Part shown: positions 45,618 to 55,292 of the stretch, piece after piece
Position numbering within the stretch: the first letter of the stretch is position 1
Layout of the letters: every line of letters starts with the position of its first letter
Assembly: GCA_963814985.1 (NCBI GenBank)
Contig: CAWFFV010000002.1
Span: 1-64,000, forward strand
Direction of reading: 5' to 3'
Source: CAWFFV01 sp963814985
GTDB lineage: Bacteria; Chloroflexota; Ktedonobacteria; Ktedonobacterales; Ktedonobacteraceae
Length of the DNA: 64,000 nt
The notes under the pieces: generated by a model
Told to the model about the DNA's origin: nothing
What the model saw: only the letters and a program-made list of their open reading frames with translations
Database searches by the model: none
Program-made: the position numbers and the translations under genes

Positions 45618-48600
45618 CTATGACTGAACGGGAGCCAGCCATACCATCGGCGCTGTAGGAAGCGCAAGATTGTCTGAATGGAAGAAACGTAGCGAAGCAA
45701 GCACGTGATTCAGTACAACAGCGACAAGGGCACCACCCCCAATCAGAACCCAGCCCAGCGGCCCCACCGTAACGAGATTAAGAAAGTCACGCAGAAATGG
45801 TACCGTGAGAGTCGCAATGAGCACCGCCGTGGAACCCACTACAGCACCAAAAACAGAACGTGTGAGACCTTCTTCAGCCCGACCAACAGCGAGTGTCTGT
45901 GCAAGTTGGGTGGCAATAATGCTGGCAAAAGCCACCGCACGCGCTTCTTCTAGCGTGCCAGAACCCAGCATGATGATAAAGGAGATAAGCGACGGTACAG
46001 CACTTGTCAGAGCACGACGCCAGATCTCATCGCGCAACGGCTTATCGAGAGCAGAGGCTCCCTCCCGTCTCAGTCCAGCAAGGTTACGATGCTCAGGTTG
46101 CTGAAGAGCGACCGCCAGAGACGGCAAGATATCCGTAATCGCGTTCATTGCCAGAATTTGACGGGCGGTGAGCGGGGTACTCAGCCCAAGTATGCTGGCT
46201 CCAACCACCAGACCCAGTTCACCCACATTCCCTCCCAGCAGCAAGCCCAGAGCACGACGAATGTTCCGCCAGAAGCTACGTCCTTCGACAAATGTTTCCA
46301 CAAGTGTTGAAAAATCATCGTCGGCAATCACAACATCGGCAACCTGACGAGCAACTTCTGTACCACCATGACCCATCGCAACTCCAACATCCGCCAGCCG
46401 TAAAGCTGGTGCATCATTCACACCATCACCTGTCATAGCGACAGTGTGACCACGGCGTTGCAAGCTCTCAATAATGCGCAATTTGTCCAGAGGCGTAGCT
46501 CGGGCAATGACCACCGCATGCTCCAAACGGTCATCGAGTTCGGCATTATTGAGTTCTAACAGTTCGGTTCCCGTGAGTACCTCGCCACCATTATCGAGCA
46601 AACCAGCTTCGTAAGCTATAGCACGAGCGGTAGAGGGATGATCACCCGTGATCATGATCACCCGTGCCCCTGCATCGTGACAACGGCGTACAGCGACGCG
46701 TACCGTTGGCCGAAGTGGGTCACTAATTCCCACAAAACCAAGAGCAGTTAGACCATGCGGATCGTCAATCGGAACATCGGACGGACCTTCAGCAACCATA
46801 AGTACACGTAGACCACGCTCGGCAAGGCGCATAGCATAGGTATGTAAATCGTCTTTGCCGACTTCATCGAGAGGATATCTCTCTCCATTTAGCAATGCCC
46901 AACTGCACCGTGAAATCAGTGTTTCCGGTGCTCCCTTGACACACAAACGTTCCTGAACAACCGTAGCATGAAAGGAACGTACTGGATCAAATGATAACTC
47001 AGCATCGTGATTTACGCGTACCCTTTCACCCAGACCAGCATCCAGGGCACCCGCAATGATAGCAACATCCGTAGGATGCGCGTTTGCATCCGGTGCATCC
47101 GGATGAGGGCTGGCCAGGGCTGCGGTGAGTAAGACATGGCATAAGTTTTCTGGCAGTTCTCCCGGCAATGTCGCTTCCTGATGGCCATCAGCTACCAGAC
47201 CTAAAGCGAGATGCCCTTTCGTCATCGTTCCTGTTTTGTCAGTACAGGCAACATCTACTCGTCCAAGCGCTTCAATGGCTGATAGGCGGCGCACAACAGC
47301 ATTCCGGTCGGCCAGACGGCGAGCAACCCCCGCCTCACCTACCCTGGCAAGAAGCGGCAAGCCTTCTGGAACACCCGCAAGGACCATGGTCACGCCAAGG
47401 GCAAGCTGAGAGGCAAGAGGCCGACCTAGCAGGAGTCCAGAAGCGACAACGACCCCACCACCAATAATCGAAAGAGGAAGGATCAGATGGAGCATACGGC
47501 TCAGGCGCACACTAAGGGGACTTTCCTTCGTCTCGTCCACAGAGAGAGCTGCCGAGATTGCACCCATCCTGGTTTGACGACCGACCGCTACCACGATGGC
47601 CAGTCCTGTACCAGTAGTGACATTGCTCCCCTCCAGAACCACTCGACTCTCATCAGTTTCTCCATCTGGAGCTTTGCGTACAGGCAGAGACTCCCCCGTC
47701 AGGGCCGCTTCATCCACTTCCAGACCCTGAGAACTCAGAACACGTGCATCGGCAGCAACATAGTCTCCAGGTGTCAGCAGCAACACATCCCCTGGAACGA
47801 CTTCATCGGCTGGTACTATTACACTCTGACCATCACGCAAAACTCGTGCCCTGGAGGTTCCCAGGTGTTCCAGCGCTTCCGCCACACGATTGGCTTTGTG
47901 CTCTTGCCAGACCCCTACCCCAATATTTGCTACAAGTGTCACTATAATAATCAGAACATCTCCGATTGCTCCCAGGAGCAATGAGAGACCTGCACCAGCA
48001 GCAAGCATGCCGATAAGCGGAGAGCGAACCTGATCGAGAATCATAGCCAAAAGTTGATTACGACCGGCCTTTAATGGAGCTTGAGACCGCCGCGCCGCAG
48101 CCTGAGCGTTAGTCAGGCCATGCTCGGAGGTCTGCAAGGTGCGAAATACGCTCTCTACACTACGCTGCCCCCAACGTTCAGGGTGAGGATCGACGAGATG
48201 GAACATGGTCGATACTGGTCGCTTTCCGCCTCGCAGCCTCAGCCACCCATCCATCAATGCTAAAGATGAAGTTATTTGCACAACACGAGAGGCCAGCTCC
48301 ACACCCGGCCCTCCCCGTAATCCCCACACAGCCCCTACGATATTGGACAGCACCGAAAAAACCACAGAGTCGCGCACTGTCGCATCTCGACGTACAGCAG
48401 CATTAATAATTGCAACAATGGCCTCAAGATCAGGAGCCAGCAGATCCACACGCCCAGGTAAACGGGTACGATCGTCCGAGAGTCCGATTGCCATATCACA
48501 AGCGGCGAATGCCTCTGCCGCACTTGCATTATCCGAGACGAACGCAACAAGTGCTCCATCCACCTGTTTCGCTCGAATCGTCTCTACCGCATCGCTACTA

Positions 48601-49730
48601 TCCAGAAGCGATACCTCCACACGATGAGCAAGAGCCTGCACAGCAAGCTGATCACCATGGGAGAGTACCCCAAGTTCCACCTGATACTGCCGACATATTT
48701 GAACAAGGTTCTCAACTCCTGCTGCAAGTTTGGGCCGTAAGGCAAAAATTCCAAGGGGCTTCTCCTTATGTTCACTGCGCAATACTAGCACATAGTTGCC
48801 ATACTGGCGAAGATACGTCGCCTCCGGCACTGAAGCCCAGTCTTCGATAGGACCAAGGAGGTACCTTGCCCCTTCAATATATGCAGTAGCAGTTCGACCA
48901 TCGAAGGAGCCATTGATAGCTGGTACACGGTTTGCAGCTCGAAAGGCTCTTCCCCAGGGTGAGCCAGCAGCAGCAGATACGCCAGATGCCTGAGCCAGAA
49001 TTTCGGGAGTTTCGCAGTCATCAACCAATGAGAGTGCACTGGCGAGTTCGAGTCCTTCGGTGAGTGGGCGTACCCCATCCAGAAGAACAAGATCTGGAAG
49101 ACGAATGGTTCGGTCTTTACGCGTACCAACTACGGTAACCCCTGCTCGTAGCACTCGCGCGGATGCTCCCAGGTCCGCACTGTCCAGACCAACAATAGCC
49201 GTGCGAGGATTTACGAGCAGCAGCGCAGATAGTGTTCGATTAAAGGAACGAGTAAGAATGGCTGTCGCCGCCGCATAGATGAGCGAGAGTGGACCCACAA
49301 TTTGCAGATAGCGCTCATGGAGCGAGAAGGTAGCTGGGGATGGGCGTGGCTCTGGGGTGAATGGCTCAAAGGCTTCATCGCAATGCAACTGCAATACGAA
49401 CGGGCCACCGTAGAGCCGCGCCCCTGAGGGAACCGTGCCACCCTGAACGACAGGTAGAGGCATACCATCATAGCCAATTGCCGTCCCAACACCCTCTACG
49501 ATCTTCGCCGGCAGAGGTGTTCGCTCCCCTCCCTCCAGACGTATCACAGCACCTGGTTGTACCGAAGGCGCGTGTTCTACTCTCTCCTCATGACGGTGCC
49601 ATGCAGAACGACGCGCAACCGTTTCAGTCAGCAAACGCAAGGATTCGGCCCCAGTAAGTGCAAGGCCAATTGGACTACCAGCAATGGTCAGAGTGACAAT
49701 AGACGGAATGCTAAAGAGAAGATCCGCCAC
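45618..49730 (-). CDS. Giant CtpI-like P-type cation ATPase with degenerate N-terminal half
   Basis: 1370 residues. The C-terminal two thirds is a standard P-type ATPase: actuator TGES (DEAALTGESLPV), phosphorylation DKTGTMTKG, KGAPETLI nucleotide site, hinge TGDGVNDAPALRLADVGVAMG, plus 8-10 spans. The first about 530 residues are a second, decayed P-type unit. A hydrophobic pair of spans precedes a phosphorylation position reading GLDSADLG instead of DKTGT, and VSDNASAAEAFAACDMAIGLSDD occupies the hinge position. This double architecture is that of mycobacterial CtpI-type ATPases. Transported ion unknown. The start is GTG 49730, overlapping the upstream HMA-like gene by 20 bases. It probably acts with that protein and the two small proteins encoded upstream. 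Confidence 0.88.
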   Translation of the reverse strand: MADLLFSIPSIVTLTIAGSPIGLALTGAESLRLLTETVARRSAWHRHEERVEHAPSVQPGAVIRLEGGERTPLPAKIVEGVGTAIGYDGMPLPVVQGGTVPSGARLYGGPFVLQLHCDEAFEPFTPEPRPSPATFSLHERYLQIVGPLSLIYAAATAILTRSFNRTLSALLLVNPRTAIVGLDSADLGASARVLRAGVTVVGTRKDRTIRLPDLVLLDGVRPLTEGLELASALSLVDDCETPEILAQASGVSAAAGSPWGRAFRAANRVPAINGSFDGRTATAYIEGARYLLGPIEDWASVPEATYLRQYGNYVLVLRSEHKEKPLGIFALRPKLAAGVENLVQICRQYQVELGVLSHGDQLAVQALAHRVEVSLLDSSDAVETIRAKQVDGALVAFVSDNASAAEAFAACDMAIGLSDDRTRLPGRVDLLAPDLEAIVAIINAAVRRDATVRDSVVFSVLSNIVGAVWGLRGGPGVELASRVVQITSSLALMDGWLRLRGGKRPVSTMFHLVDPHPERWGQRSVESVFRTLQTSEHGLTNAQAAARRSQAPLKAGRNQLLAMILDQVRSPLIGMLAAGAGLSLLLGAIGDVLIIIVTLVANIGVGVWQEHKANRVAEALEHLGTSRARVLRDGQSVIVPADEVVPGDVLLLTPGDYVAADARVLSSQGLEVDEAALTGESLPVRKAPDGETDESRVVLEGSNVTTGTGLAIVVAVGRQTRMGAISAALSVDETKESPLSVRLSRMLHLILPLSIIGGGVVVASGLLLGRPLASQLALGVTMVLAGVPEGLPLLARVGEAGVARRLADRNAVVRRLSAIEALGRVDVACTDKTGTMTKGHLALGLVADGHQEATLPGELPENLCHVLLTAALASPHPDAPDANAHPTDVAIIAGALDAGLGERVRVNHDAELSFDPVRSFHATVVQERLCVKGAPETLISRCSWALLNGERYPLDEVGKDDLHTYAMRLAERGLRVLMVAEGPSDVPIDDPHGLTALGFVGISDPLRPTVRVAVRRCHDAGARVIMITGDHPSTARAIAYEAGLLDNGGEVLTGTELLELNNAELDDRLEHAVVIARATPLDKLRIIESLQRRGHTVAMTGDGVNDAPALRLADVGVAMGHGGTEVARQVADVVIADDDFSTLVETFVEGRSFWRNIRRALGLLLGGNVGELGLVVGASILGLSTPLTARQILAMNAITDILPSLAVALQQPEHRNLAGLRREGASALDKPLRDEIWRRALTSAVPSLISFIIMLGSGTLEEARAVAFASIIATQLAQTLAVGRAEEGLTRSVFGAVVGSTAVLIATLTVPFLRDFLNLVTVGPLGWVLIGGGALVAVVLNHVLASLRFFHSDNLALPTAPMVWLAPVQS

Positions 49731-50466
49731 GGTTCGCCCCAGCAGAATTCCTCAGCCCAAACCGCAGTGGCGCAATACCTTGCAAAATACCAAACACACT
49801 CGCCACTTGAATTGCAACACCCGCACCAGGAAGAGGTTTCTCAAATCCTGTGAGGCGGCGTCCAGCCAGGAGTCCCAGGCCAAGCGTTGCTCCAACAGTG
49901 CGAGTGGCGCTTTGGACCAAGGGCCCCAGATCGAGCGGATGGGCTGGACGGTCTTCATCTGGCAACGGAGGGAGTTCCAGGCCAGCTATCTCAGCAACCA
50001 GGTCATCGATGTCAGCTACATGTTCTGCGAACTCCACCAGCACACGACCGGTAAGCAGGTTTGCTCTGGCACGTACTCCAGGGCGACGCTCAAGGTGTTC
50101 TATCACACGTTGTGCCAGATGCGGATCACGATCTAAGCCACGTACAGCAATACGTGCACGTATAGTCTTTCCATGCCGTTCTTTTATGATCGGGGGAAAT
50201 GCAGACTCGTCGTCAGGTTGAGCAGTCGTGTCGATATCGAGCCGACATATCATATCCAGAATAGTTTGCTCATTTGTTATTGTCGGATCAAAAAAGACCA
50301 GAATATTGCTTGTTAAAGCATTGGCTTGTACGCGATATACGCCCTCTATCTGAGAGAGTTGCGTCTCTATCAAACGTCTTGCCTGTCCCGACCATCCTGG
50401 TACATGAATTCGTACCCGGCCAGAAACCACATGAAGAATGCGCGGTTCAACAAGGGCTACACTCAT
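49711..50466 (-). CDS. HMA-like metal-binding-fold protein, N-terminal partner of the P-type ATPase
   Basis: 251 residues. Two heavy-metal-associated-like ferredoxin folds: residues about 8-75 (LHVVSGRVRIHVPGW, IEGVYRVQANALTSNILVFFD) and about 100-165 (KTIRARIAVRGLDRDP, RPGVRARANLLTGRVLVEF). Both lack the CxxC metal ligands, so metal binding is not expected. A C-terminal tail has one or two weak membrane segments (TVGATLGLGLLAGRRL). In CtpI-like proteins this region is part of the same chain; here it is a separate gene overlapping the ATPase gene, a gene split or ancestral form. ATG 50466 is preceded by GGAAGTAGAGGGATTAC. Confidence 0.8.
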   Translation of the reverse strand: MSVALVEPRILHVVSGRVRIHVPGWSGQARRLIETQLSQIEGVYRVQANALTSNILVFFDPTITNEQTILDMICRLDIDTTAQPDDESAFPPIIKERHGKTIRARIAVRGLDRDPHLAQRVIEHLERRPGVRARANLLTGRVLVEFAEHVADIDDLVAEIAGLELPPLPDEDRPAHPLDLGPLVQSATRTVGATLGLGLLAGRRLTGFEKPLPGAGVAIQVASVFGILQGIAPLRFGLRNSAGANRGGSSL

Positions 50467-50603
50467 GTAATCCCTCTACTTCCTTCCTGATGAAGAACAC
50501 TATCTTGGCGCTCACACCCACAGCTCAAGCCACTCAACATTTTCCATAGGGTATTTTTACGAGGTCAAATGAGGAAGCGAACGGTGCCTCTCTCTCAACA
50601 TAT

Positions 50604-50641
50604 ATGTCATGCATGCTAGGGCATCTTAGCATGCATGACAT
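50604..50641. promoter_or_regulatory. Perfect 15-bp hairpin inside the ATPase operon
   Basis: ATGTCATGCATGCTA and TAGCATGCATGACAT pair around an 8-base loop, 22 bases after the stop of the 146-aa gene and 138 bases before the HMA-like gene. It may attenuate or stabilise the message between the small proteins and the ATPase; it has no T-run on the minus strand. Confidence 0.55.
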
Positions 50642-50662
50642 AACATTCGCTCAAGCTCTGCT

Positions 50663-51103
50663 CTACTGTGGTTCACGATGACTCTGATTACGGATATCCT
50701 GGGCATCCACCCACATATCTTCAACATTCTCACGCGCAAGCGCCGTTATTCGCCTGATTTGTAAACTGGCAAGATCTGCGAAGCGGCCAAGACGTTGCCC
50801 CGCACGACCTACGATTTCTTCGGCTTTTTCTATCGCTGGCCGATTTGCTTCTTCCGTTTGTGCTACCGTTAGTTGACGCATCTCCTCCGGTTGCTCTGGC
50901 GTTGGTTGACGCGCCTCCCCCTCTTGCATTATTCTAGGCTGATTCACCCGACTGGCGCTCTCACGTAGAGACGTTGCCGCCATCTGAATACGCTGACTGG
51001 TAAGAGCGACAAGCAAACCAACCCGCAGTCCCATCTGCTCTACGAGTTCCTCTGCTCTCATCACTGCTGACTGGCCCGATTCATCTCTTTGAGTCTGGCT
51101 CAT
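50663..51103 (-). CDS. Hypothetical helical protein of the ATPase operon (146 aa)
   Basis: Soluble, Gln/Glu/Arg-rich, nearly all helix. It contains two matching segments: AEELVEQMGLRVGLLVALTSQRIQMAA (about 17-43) and AEEIVGRAGQRLGRFADLASLQIRRITAL (about 92-120). It thus looks like an internal duplication joined by a Pro/Glu-rich linker (QPTPEQPEEMRQ). The helices are amphipathic and could lie on a membrane. No named family. It starts at the exact base where the upstream gene stops, so it is translated with it. Confidence 0.7.
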   Translation of the reverse strand: MSQTQRDESGQSAVMRAEELVEQMGLRVGLLVALTSQRIQMAATSLRESASRVNQPRIMQEGEARQPTPEQPEEMRQLTVAQTEEANRPAIEKAEEIVGRAGQRLGRFADLASLQIRRITALARENVEDMWVDAQDIRNQSHREPQ

Positions 51104-51366
51104 CAGGATTGACCCCCTGCTTCTTGCGCAGGTTCCTGTGGCTGGCCATTCTTCTGAACCTTATTTGCCGCCAAAGTTCCTGCTTGCTGCATTCCAGAAC
51201 CAAAACGCCGGACAACTGTAGAAAGGACATCGCCAGCTATCAGCACTCCCGCTGTACCATAGACTGCGCCACGCCGTAAAAGTTTGCGTGCCTGCGGGGA
51301 GAAGACTGCCGCAGTCACTACAGCAGTCACAGCTACCTCAGGTTCTAAATAATCTTCAAGAGCCAT
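51103..51366 (-). CDS. Small protein, first gene of the ATPase operon (87 aa)
   Basis: ATG 51366 is chosen because AGGTAGGTGG precedes it (MALEDYLEPEVAVT); ATG 51375 is also possible. Ala/Val-rich hydrophobic N-terminus (VAVTAVVTAAVF) is followed by SPQARKLLRRGAVYGTAGVLIAGDVLSTVVRR and a Gln-rich tail. One or two membrane-touching helices are likely. Small proteins of this style accompany CtpI-like ATPases, but their function is unknown. Confidence 0.7.
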   Translation of the reverse strand: MALEDYLEPEVAVTAVVTAAVFSPQARKLLRRGAVYGTAGVLIAGDVLSTVVRRFGSGMQQAGTLAANKVQKNGQPQEPAQEAGGQS

Positions 51367-51375
51367 ACTATCCAC

Positions 51376-52216
51376 CTACCTTTCGCAGTGTGCTCGAATA
51401 TCATTGCAATCTGCATAATGATTTTTGACAATCGAACGTAGCAATGTCATCACAAAGCATTGCTCGGTAGACTAAATAACCCACACCTGTCTACTTCCGA
51501 TCATCTTGTTTGATTACTACACATCACTATGGCAACCATGAGTGCCCGGGGTCACGCGTATCATGATTCGTCCTGATTCGTGGATGAAGCGTTACAGCCT
51601 TGCCCTTCGACATATTCGCTCACTCGTGCTGTGACGGGCCAATGGATAGAAAACGAACATAGACACTTTTTCCCGTGAACTTCACTCCACTAACATTATA
51701 AGGCTGTGTTGCAAAACATCATTGATGTCTATCATCGGCATCTTCGGTGGCATTCCTTGTGACACTTTTGTGACGATCCTCATGTAAGCTACAACCATCG
51801 TAGCTTTATGTAGTGCCTCGGCCTCAAAGAGAGCTACCAATAGAACACAAAGGAACCATTAAAAGCTGATTAAGAAGGTACAGGAGGAAGAAGAAACACC
51901 ATATTAGATTTACATAATAGTAATAGTAATATTATAAGGACAAAGACGCAAAAGCTAGACAAAACCACCTGAATGAATATATACTAGAAAAAGGGAGATA
52001 TGTCCATCAATGTGCCAATGGCTCTCCTCACCCATTCATACCTGAGTCTTCAAGCCGGAAGATATGGCTAATTAATAAGGAGAACATCAACGGCTCTGGT
52101 GACGATTAATTCCTATACGTTCTATTCCAAAATGACAGACAATGACACATATCTGCAATTTTGTAGAGTGTCACAAAAGTCAAACGTGTACTATATTCAA
52201 GGAAGGAGGGTAAGAC
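51376..52216. other. Divergent intergenic region, no supported gene
   Basis: 841 bases between the minus-strand ATPase operon and the plus-strand carbohydrate-binding-like gene. It should hold both promoters; the left 80 bases precede the operon. One ORF at 52099-52323 overlaps the downstream gene in another frame and is rejected. A word GGCTGTGTTGCAAAAC at 51702-51717 resembles an insertion-sequence end but has no partner. Otherwise I see nothing. Confidence 0.4.
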
Positions 52217-53026
52217 GTGTTAGAAAACATCTCTCGTTGGCTCCAGGCTTATCGTTACGCCATCATATCTATGACCGCTGTCATGGTTTTATTGGCTTCC
52301 TCATTGCTCTTTCTCTCTCGTGATATGGCCCCTCAGCTCCATGCCATTCTTGGCCCTAATCCCAATGTGAATAACCGAGGACAGGGTATTGCAAACGTTT
52401 ACACACCTGCTCCTACTAACCCACCTGTACCTACACCTACTAACCCACCTGTTATACCTACGCCTACCAGCCCACCCGTTGCACCTATACCTACCAGACC
52501 ACCCGTTGCACCTACACCTACCAACCAGCCCGCACCCACTGATACACCCACATCATCACCAGATGGCAATCTTATTCAGGATAGCAGCTTTGAGACGAGT
52601 AGTAACCTTTGGGTCTATGGAGGAACAGCTCCACCAGCACGTACAACGGTACAGACACAAACTGGTAGCTATTCATTAAAGTTGGGATTGAGTAGCGGAC
52701 AACAAGGTGACTCCACAGCCTATCAACTGGTCACTATTCCAAGCAGCGCACAAACCGCTACGCTCAGCTTCTACTACTGGCCTGCCAGCAATGACTCTGG
52801 CACCTATGCCTGGCAGGAGGCAGATGTTGTCGATAGCAACGGCAACATTATTCAGCAGCTTTTCGTGGATACGACCGATGATAACACCTGGATTCTGTTG
52901 TCGTTTGATCTGTCATCTTACGTCGGACAAACCATCGGAATTCAGTTCCTGGATCATGAGAACTCTAATGGTTACGCTTACTATACATATATGTATGTTG
53001 ATGATGTGTCATTGAATGTAAGCTAG
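52217..53026 (+). CDS. Surface protein: membrane anchor, Pro/Thr linker, jelly-roll-like domain
   Basis: 269 residues. The start is GTG 52217, six bases after GGAAGGAGGG. N-terminal anchor YAIISMTAVMVLLASSLLFLS (about 14-34). A Pro/Thr-rich linker (about 60-115) is made of repeats of the type TPTxPPVxP. The C-terminal domain (about 118-269) has a carbohydrate-binding beta-sandwich look: LIQDSSFETSSNLWVYGG at its start, GSYSLKLGLSSGQQGDSTAYQLV, then SFDLSSYVGQTIGIQFLDHEN and YVDDVSL at the end. Likely displayed outside to bind polysaccharide; no catalytic domain present. Linker repeats at DNA level may vary in number. Confidence 0.75.
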   Translation: MLENISRWLQAYRYAIISMTAVMVLLASSLLFLSRDMAPQLHAILGPNPNVNNRGQGIANVYTPAPTNPPVPTPTNPPVIPTPTSPPVAPIPTRPPVAPTPTNQPAPTDTPTSSPDGNLIQDSSFETSSNLWVYGGTAPPARTTVQTQTGSYSLKLGLSSGQQGDSTAYQLVTIPSSAQTATLSFYYWPASNDSGTYAWQEADVVDSNGNIIQQLFVDTTDDNTWILLSFDLSSYVGQTIGIQFLDHENSNGYAYYTYMYVDDVSLNVS

Positions 53027-53049
53027 CCAAAAGAGGGATCACTTCCCAG

Positions 53050-53190
53050 ATCTGCTCCCCACCTGCGGTGGCTCGCTCTTGTTTTATTGTTAGTGGCAGA
53101 GTTTGCGGCGCAAACTCTGCCACTAACAATAAAACAGTCAGCGAAGCACCCGAGACGCTGAGGAATCAGAAAAGGGGCCTGAGTAGTTAC
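53050..53190 (+). repeat. 150-bp palindromic repeat family, copy 2
   Basis: The left end is degraded; the right end GCCTGAGTAGTTAC is intact. Arm CACCTGCGGTGGCTCGCTC and central palindrome GGCAGAGTTTGCGGCGCAAAC are present. It follows the surface protein gene by 23 bases. Confidence 0.8.
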
Positions 53191-53462
53191 GGGTAATCGC
53201 ATCTTATTGACCCAGGCACACATATACACAGTTTTCAATATGCCACTTCTTACAATTTCGTTGTATACTTATGCTGGACGTTTTGATTCGTCTAGCATCG
53301 TCTGGACGCATCAGCACGTATCAAAACATGGGCACCGTGGAGCTATTCTATGAGTAAATGCTCGTATCTGGCTCTTGTTTCTTGTTAGAGGAAGACATGA
53401 ACGACATATCTAAAAGGGAACAAGTAGAAAAGGTGCCCAGCAATAATTAGGAGATACGTGGA

Positions 53463-54071
53463 ATGCGAAAAATTACATTTCGTCTGGCGGCAGGAGGCAC
53501 CTCACCAGATGCAAACATACAGCCCACATTTCCTCGGCAGAATGCAGACTTCCACAGCAGTATTTCACAAGCAACCTCTCATACTCAGCAATGGATACCA
53601 TCAGATCCTTCACATGTCATATCTTCAACCAAACCGCAACAGATCCTTCAAGCCTCTCAGCTATCACAGCCGTTTCAACCAGATCCGCAGGACAAATTCA
53701 TTCTCATTATTGATGACTCTCAAACAGTGCGCAAAATCGTTGAAGCATGCCTGCACCGAGAAAACTTCAAAGTCTGGAGCTTTAAGGATGGCATAGAGGC
53801 TATGGGCTGGCTGGCTAAACACCAATCATACGTGCCTGATCTCATTATGCTCGATATTGTTCTTCCAAAGTTGGATGGCTATGAAGTTGCACGCCGTCTG
53901 AAAGCAAAACCGCAGTTTAGTAATACAGTGATCGTAATGCTTACCAGTCGCGATAGTGTGATGGAGCGCCTTAAAGGGCGCCTAGCAGGAGCAAAAGGCT
54001 ACCTTACCAAGCCATTTAAGACACAAGAACTTCTGACCGTCATCGAATCTCACCTCGGCACATCCGCATAA
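53463..54071 (+). CDS. Response-regulator receiver protein with disordered N-terminal region
   Basis: 202 residues. The first about 75 residues are Ser/Gln/Pro-rich and disordered. The receiver domain (about 78-200) is PilG/PilH-like: FILIIDDSQTVRKIVEACL (acidic pair), phosphorylation Asp in LIMLDIVLPKLDGYEV, Thr in VIVMLTSRDSVMERLKG and Lys in GAKGYLTKPFKTQEL. No output domain follows, so it signals through protein contact, as in gliding or twitching systems. No chemotaxis or pilus gene is next to it, so its partners are elsewhere. AGGAGATACGTGGA precedes the ATG. Confidence 0.85.
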   Translation: MRKITFRLAAGGTSPDANIQPTFPRQNADFHSSISQATSHTQQWIPSDPSHVISSTKPQQILQASQLSQPFQPDPQDKFILIIDDSQTVRKIVEACLHRENFKVWSFKDGIEAMGWLAKHQSYVPDLIMLDIVLPKLDGYEVARRLKAKPQFSNTVIVMLTSRDSVMERLKGRLAGAKGYLTKPFKTQELLTVIESHLGTSA

Positions 54072-54138
54072 GAAACATTCTAAGGGATCTTCCGGTAGGT
54101 ACTGACCTTTCGCAGAGAGCGCTTTTGCTAATAGGTAT

Positions 54139-54184
54139 GAGTTAGCCGAAGAGGGAGGGATGTTCCCCTTCTTCGGCTAACTCA
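54139..54184. terminator. Bidirectional hairpin terminator
   Basis: GAGTTAGCCGAAGA and TTCTTCGGCTAACTC pair around a 16-base loop between the receiver gene and the convergent acetate transporter gene. Confidence 0.75.
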
Positions 54185-54281
54185 CAAGATTGCGTGTGAC
54201 CAGCAAAACCCAAATCTCACGGTTCCTTCGTGAATTTCTCACACAAGTGGAGTCTCCACAAGTAAGTGAGATGGCTCGCAA

Positions 54282-54923
54282 TCACCCAAGCTGGCCTACC
54301 GGCAACCGGAATGGTGGGCCATTGGCAGAGGCAAGCATCCCTGCAAGTGCATAGTACCAGGCCACCAGCCCGCATATAATGCCCAGCCAACCACCAACCA
54401 TAAAGCTAGCAGTATTACCTCCTGCCAATTCTCCAATAGCCAGGAAGAGATAGGTCAAAAACAAGAGGCCGAGGACGACGAGGAGCGCAATATTGGTCCT
54501 GAGAGACCCCAAAAACAGCACCGCAGTAAAAATCGTCCAACACAAGAAGAAGAGACCAAGCGCAGGACGGAGAGCACCTGTAATGAACAGCGTATCGTAG
54601 ATTCCAACTCCAGGGAGAAAGGTGACACCAAAAGCTCCCAAAAAGCCGCCATACGAGGAGAAGATAGTCGCTGCAAGAGTGTTATCTTTCCTAAACTCCC
54701 ACATGCCTGCAAGAAGCTGAACAATACTACCATAGAAAAGAGCAGCTCCAACAGCGAGATTGATGCCCACACGGTCAGAAGGAACAATAAAGCCCGCATA
54801 GCTAGCGCCAAGAATGGCAGTGGTGAACGCCAGAGCGCTCATCCCGAGCGGAATCGGACTCGCTATAGTACTCACTACAGGTTCGACATGTTCACGACCT
54901 ACTTGAGAAACATATTGAGCCAT
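54282..54923 (-). CDS. Acetate/succinate transporter, GPR1/FUN34/YaaH family
   Basis: 213 residues. The start is taken at ATG 54923 (MAQYVSQVGREH); a GTG at 54935 is less well placed relative to AGGTGGGA. Six membrane spans. The family signature near the N-terminus reads SPIPLGMSALAFTT (consensus NPAPLG). Further spans are INLAVGAALFYGSIVQLLAGMWEF, FSSYGGFLGAFGVTF, LGLFFLCWTIFTAVLFLG, IALLVVLGLLFLTYLFLAIGE and VGGWLGIICGLVAWYYALAGM. Proteins of this family carry acetate and related short acids with protons. The promoter region contains a 15-bp perfect palindrome about 160 bases upstream, probably an operator. Confidence 0.88.
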   Translation of the reverse strand: MAQYVSQVGREHVEPVVSTIASPIPLGMSALAFTTAILGASYAGFIVPSDRVGINLAVGAALFYGSIVQLLAGMWEFRKDNTLAATIFSSYGGFLGAFGVTFLPGVGIYDTLFITGALRPALGLFFLCWTIFTAVLFLGSLRTNIALLVVLGLLFLTYLFLAIGELAGGNTASFMVGGWLGIICGLVAWYYALAGMLASANGPPFRLPVGQLG

Positions 54924-55083
54924 TGAAGTTCCCACCTTTCACTGAGAGATGAACCATGCAACAATATTTTCAGGAAGGGTGCAGTGACTGAAAATGGCAC
55001 TCGGCAGTTCTCGATGCTGAAGCCAATTGCGAGAGAGCAAAACCGCCATCTTCCAGTGCATTGCACAACAGTAAAGTAATCAC

Positions 55084-55118
55084 ATAAATACACTATCGTT
55101 TGGCGATAGTGTATTTAT
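55084..55118. promoter_or_regulatory. Perfect 15-bp palindrome upstream of the acetate transporter
   Basis: ATAAATACACTATCG and CGATAGTGTATTTAT separated by TTTGG. The A/T-rich outer part and size fit a dimeric repressor operator; a terminator role is the alternative. Confidence 0.55.
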
Positions 55119-55292
55119 AGCATGGAAGATGCATGATGTCAAGCACAACTGTTCGTTACCAAAGAGACACTCCTACTAATACATCACATTTTCACCGTAT
55201 TCGGATAGAGCAGTGGCTCCAATAGTACCAATTAGGAGAAAAACAGTGTAGAAGACAGATAAAAAGCGTGATATTCTTTAAAGGAGGGTACA

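Noticed and set aside
51702..51717. GGCTGTGTTGCAAAAC, resembling IS6-type ends (GGCTCTGTTGCAAA)
   Set aside because: Only one copy, no partner end or transposase nearby; a chance match is likely.
52389..52679. Alternative frame in the Pro/Thr linker region (His/Leu-rich)
   Set aside because: Artefact of the repetitive linker DNA of the surface protein; no start site.
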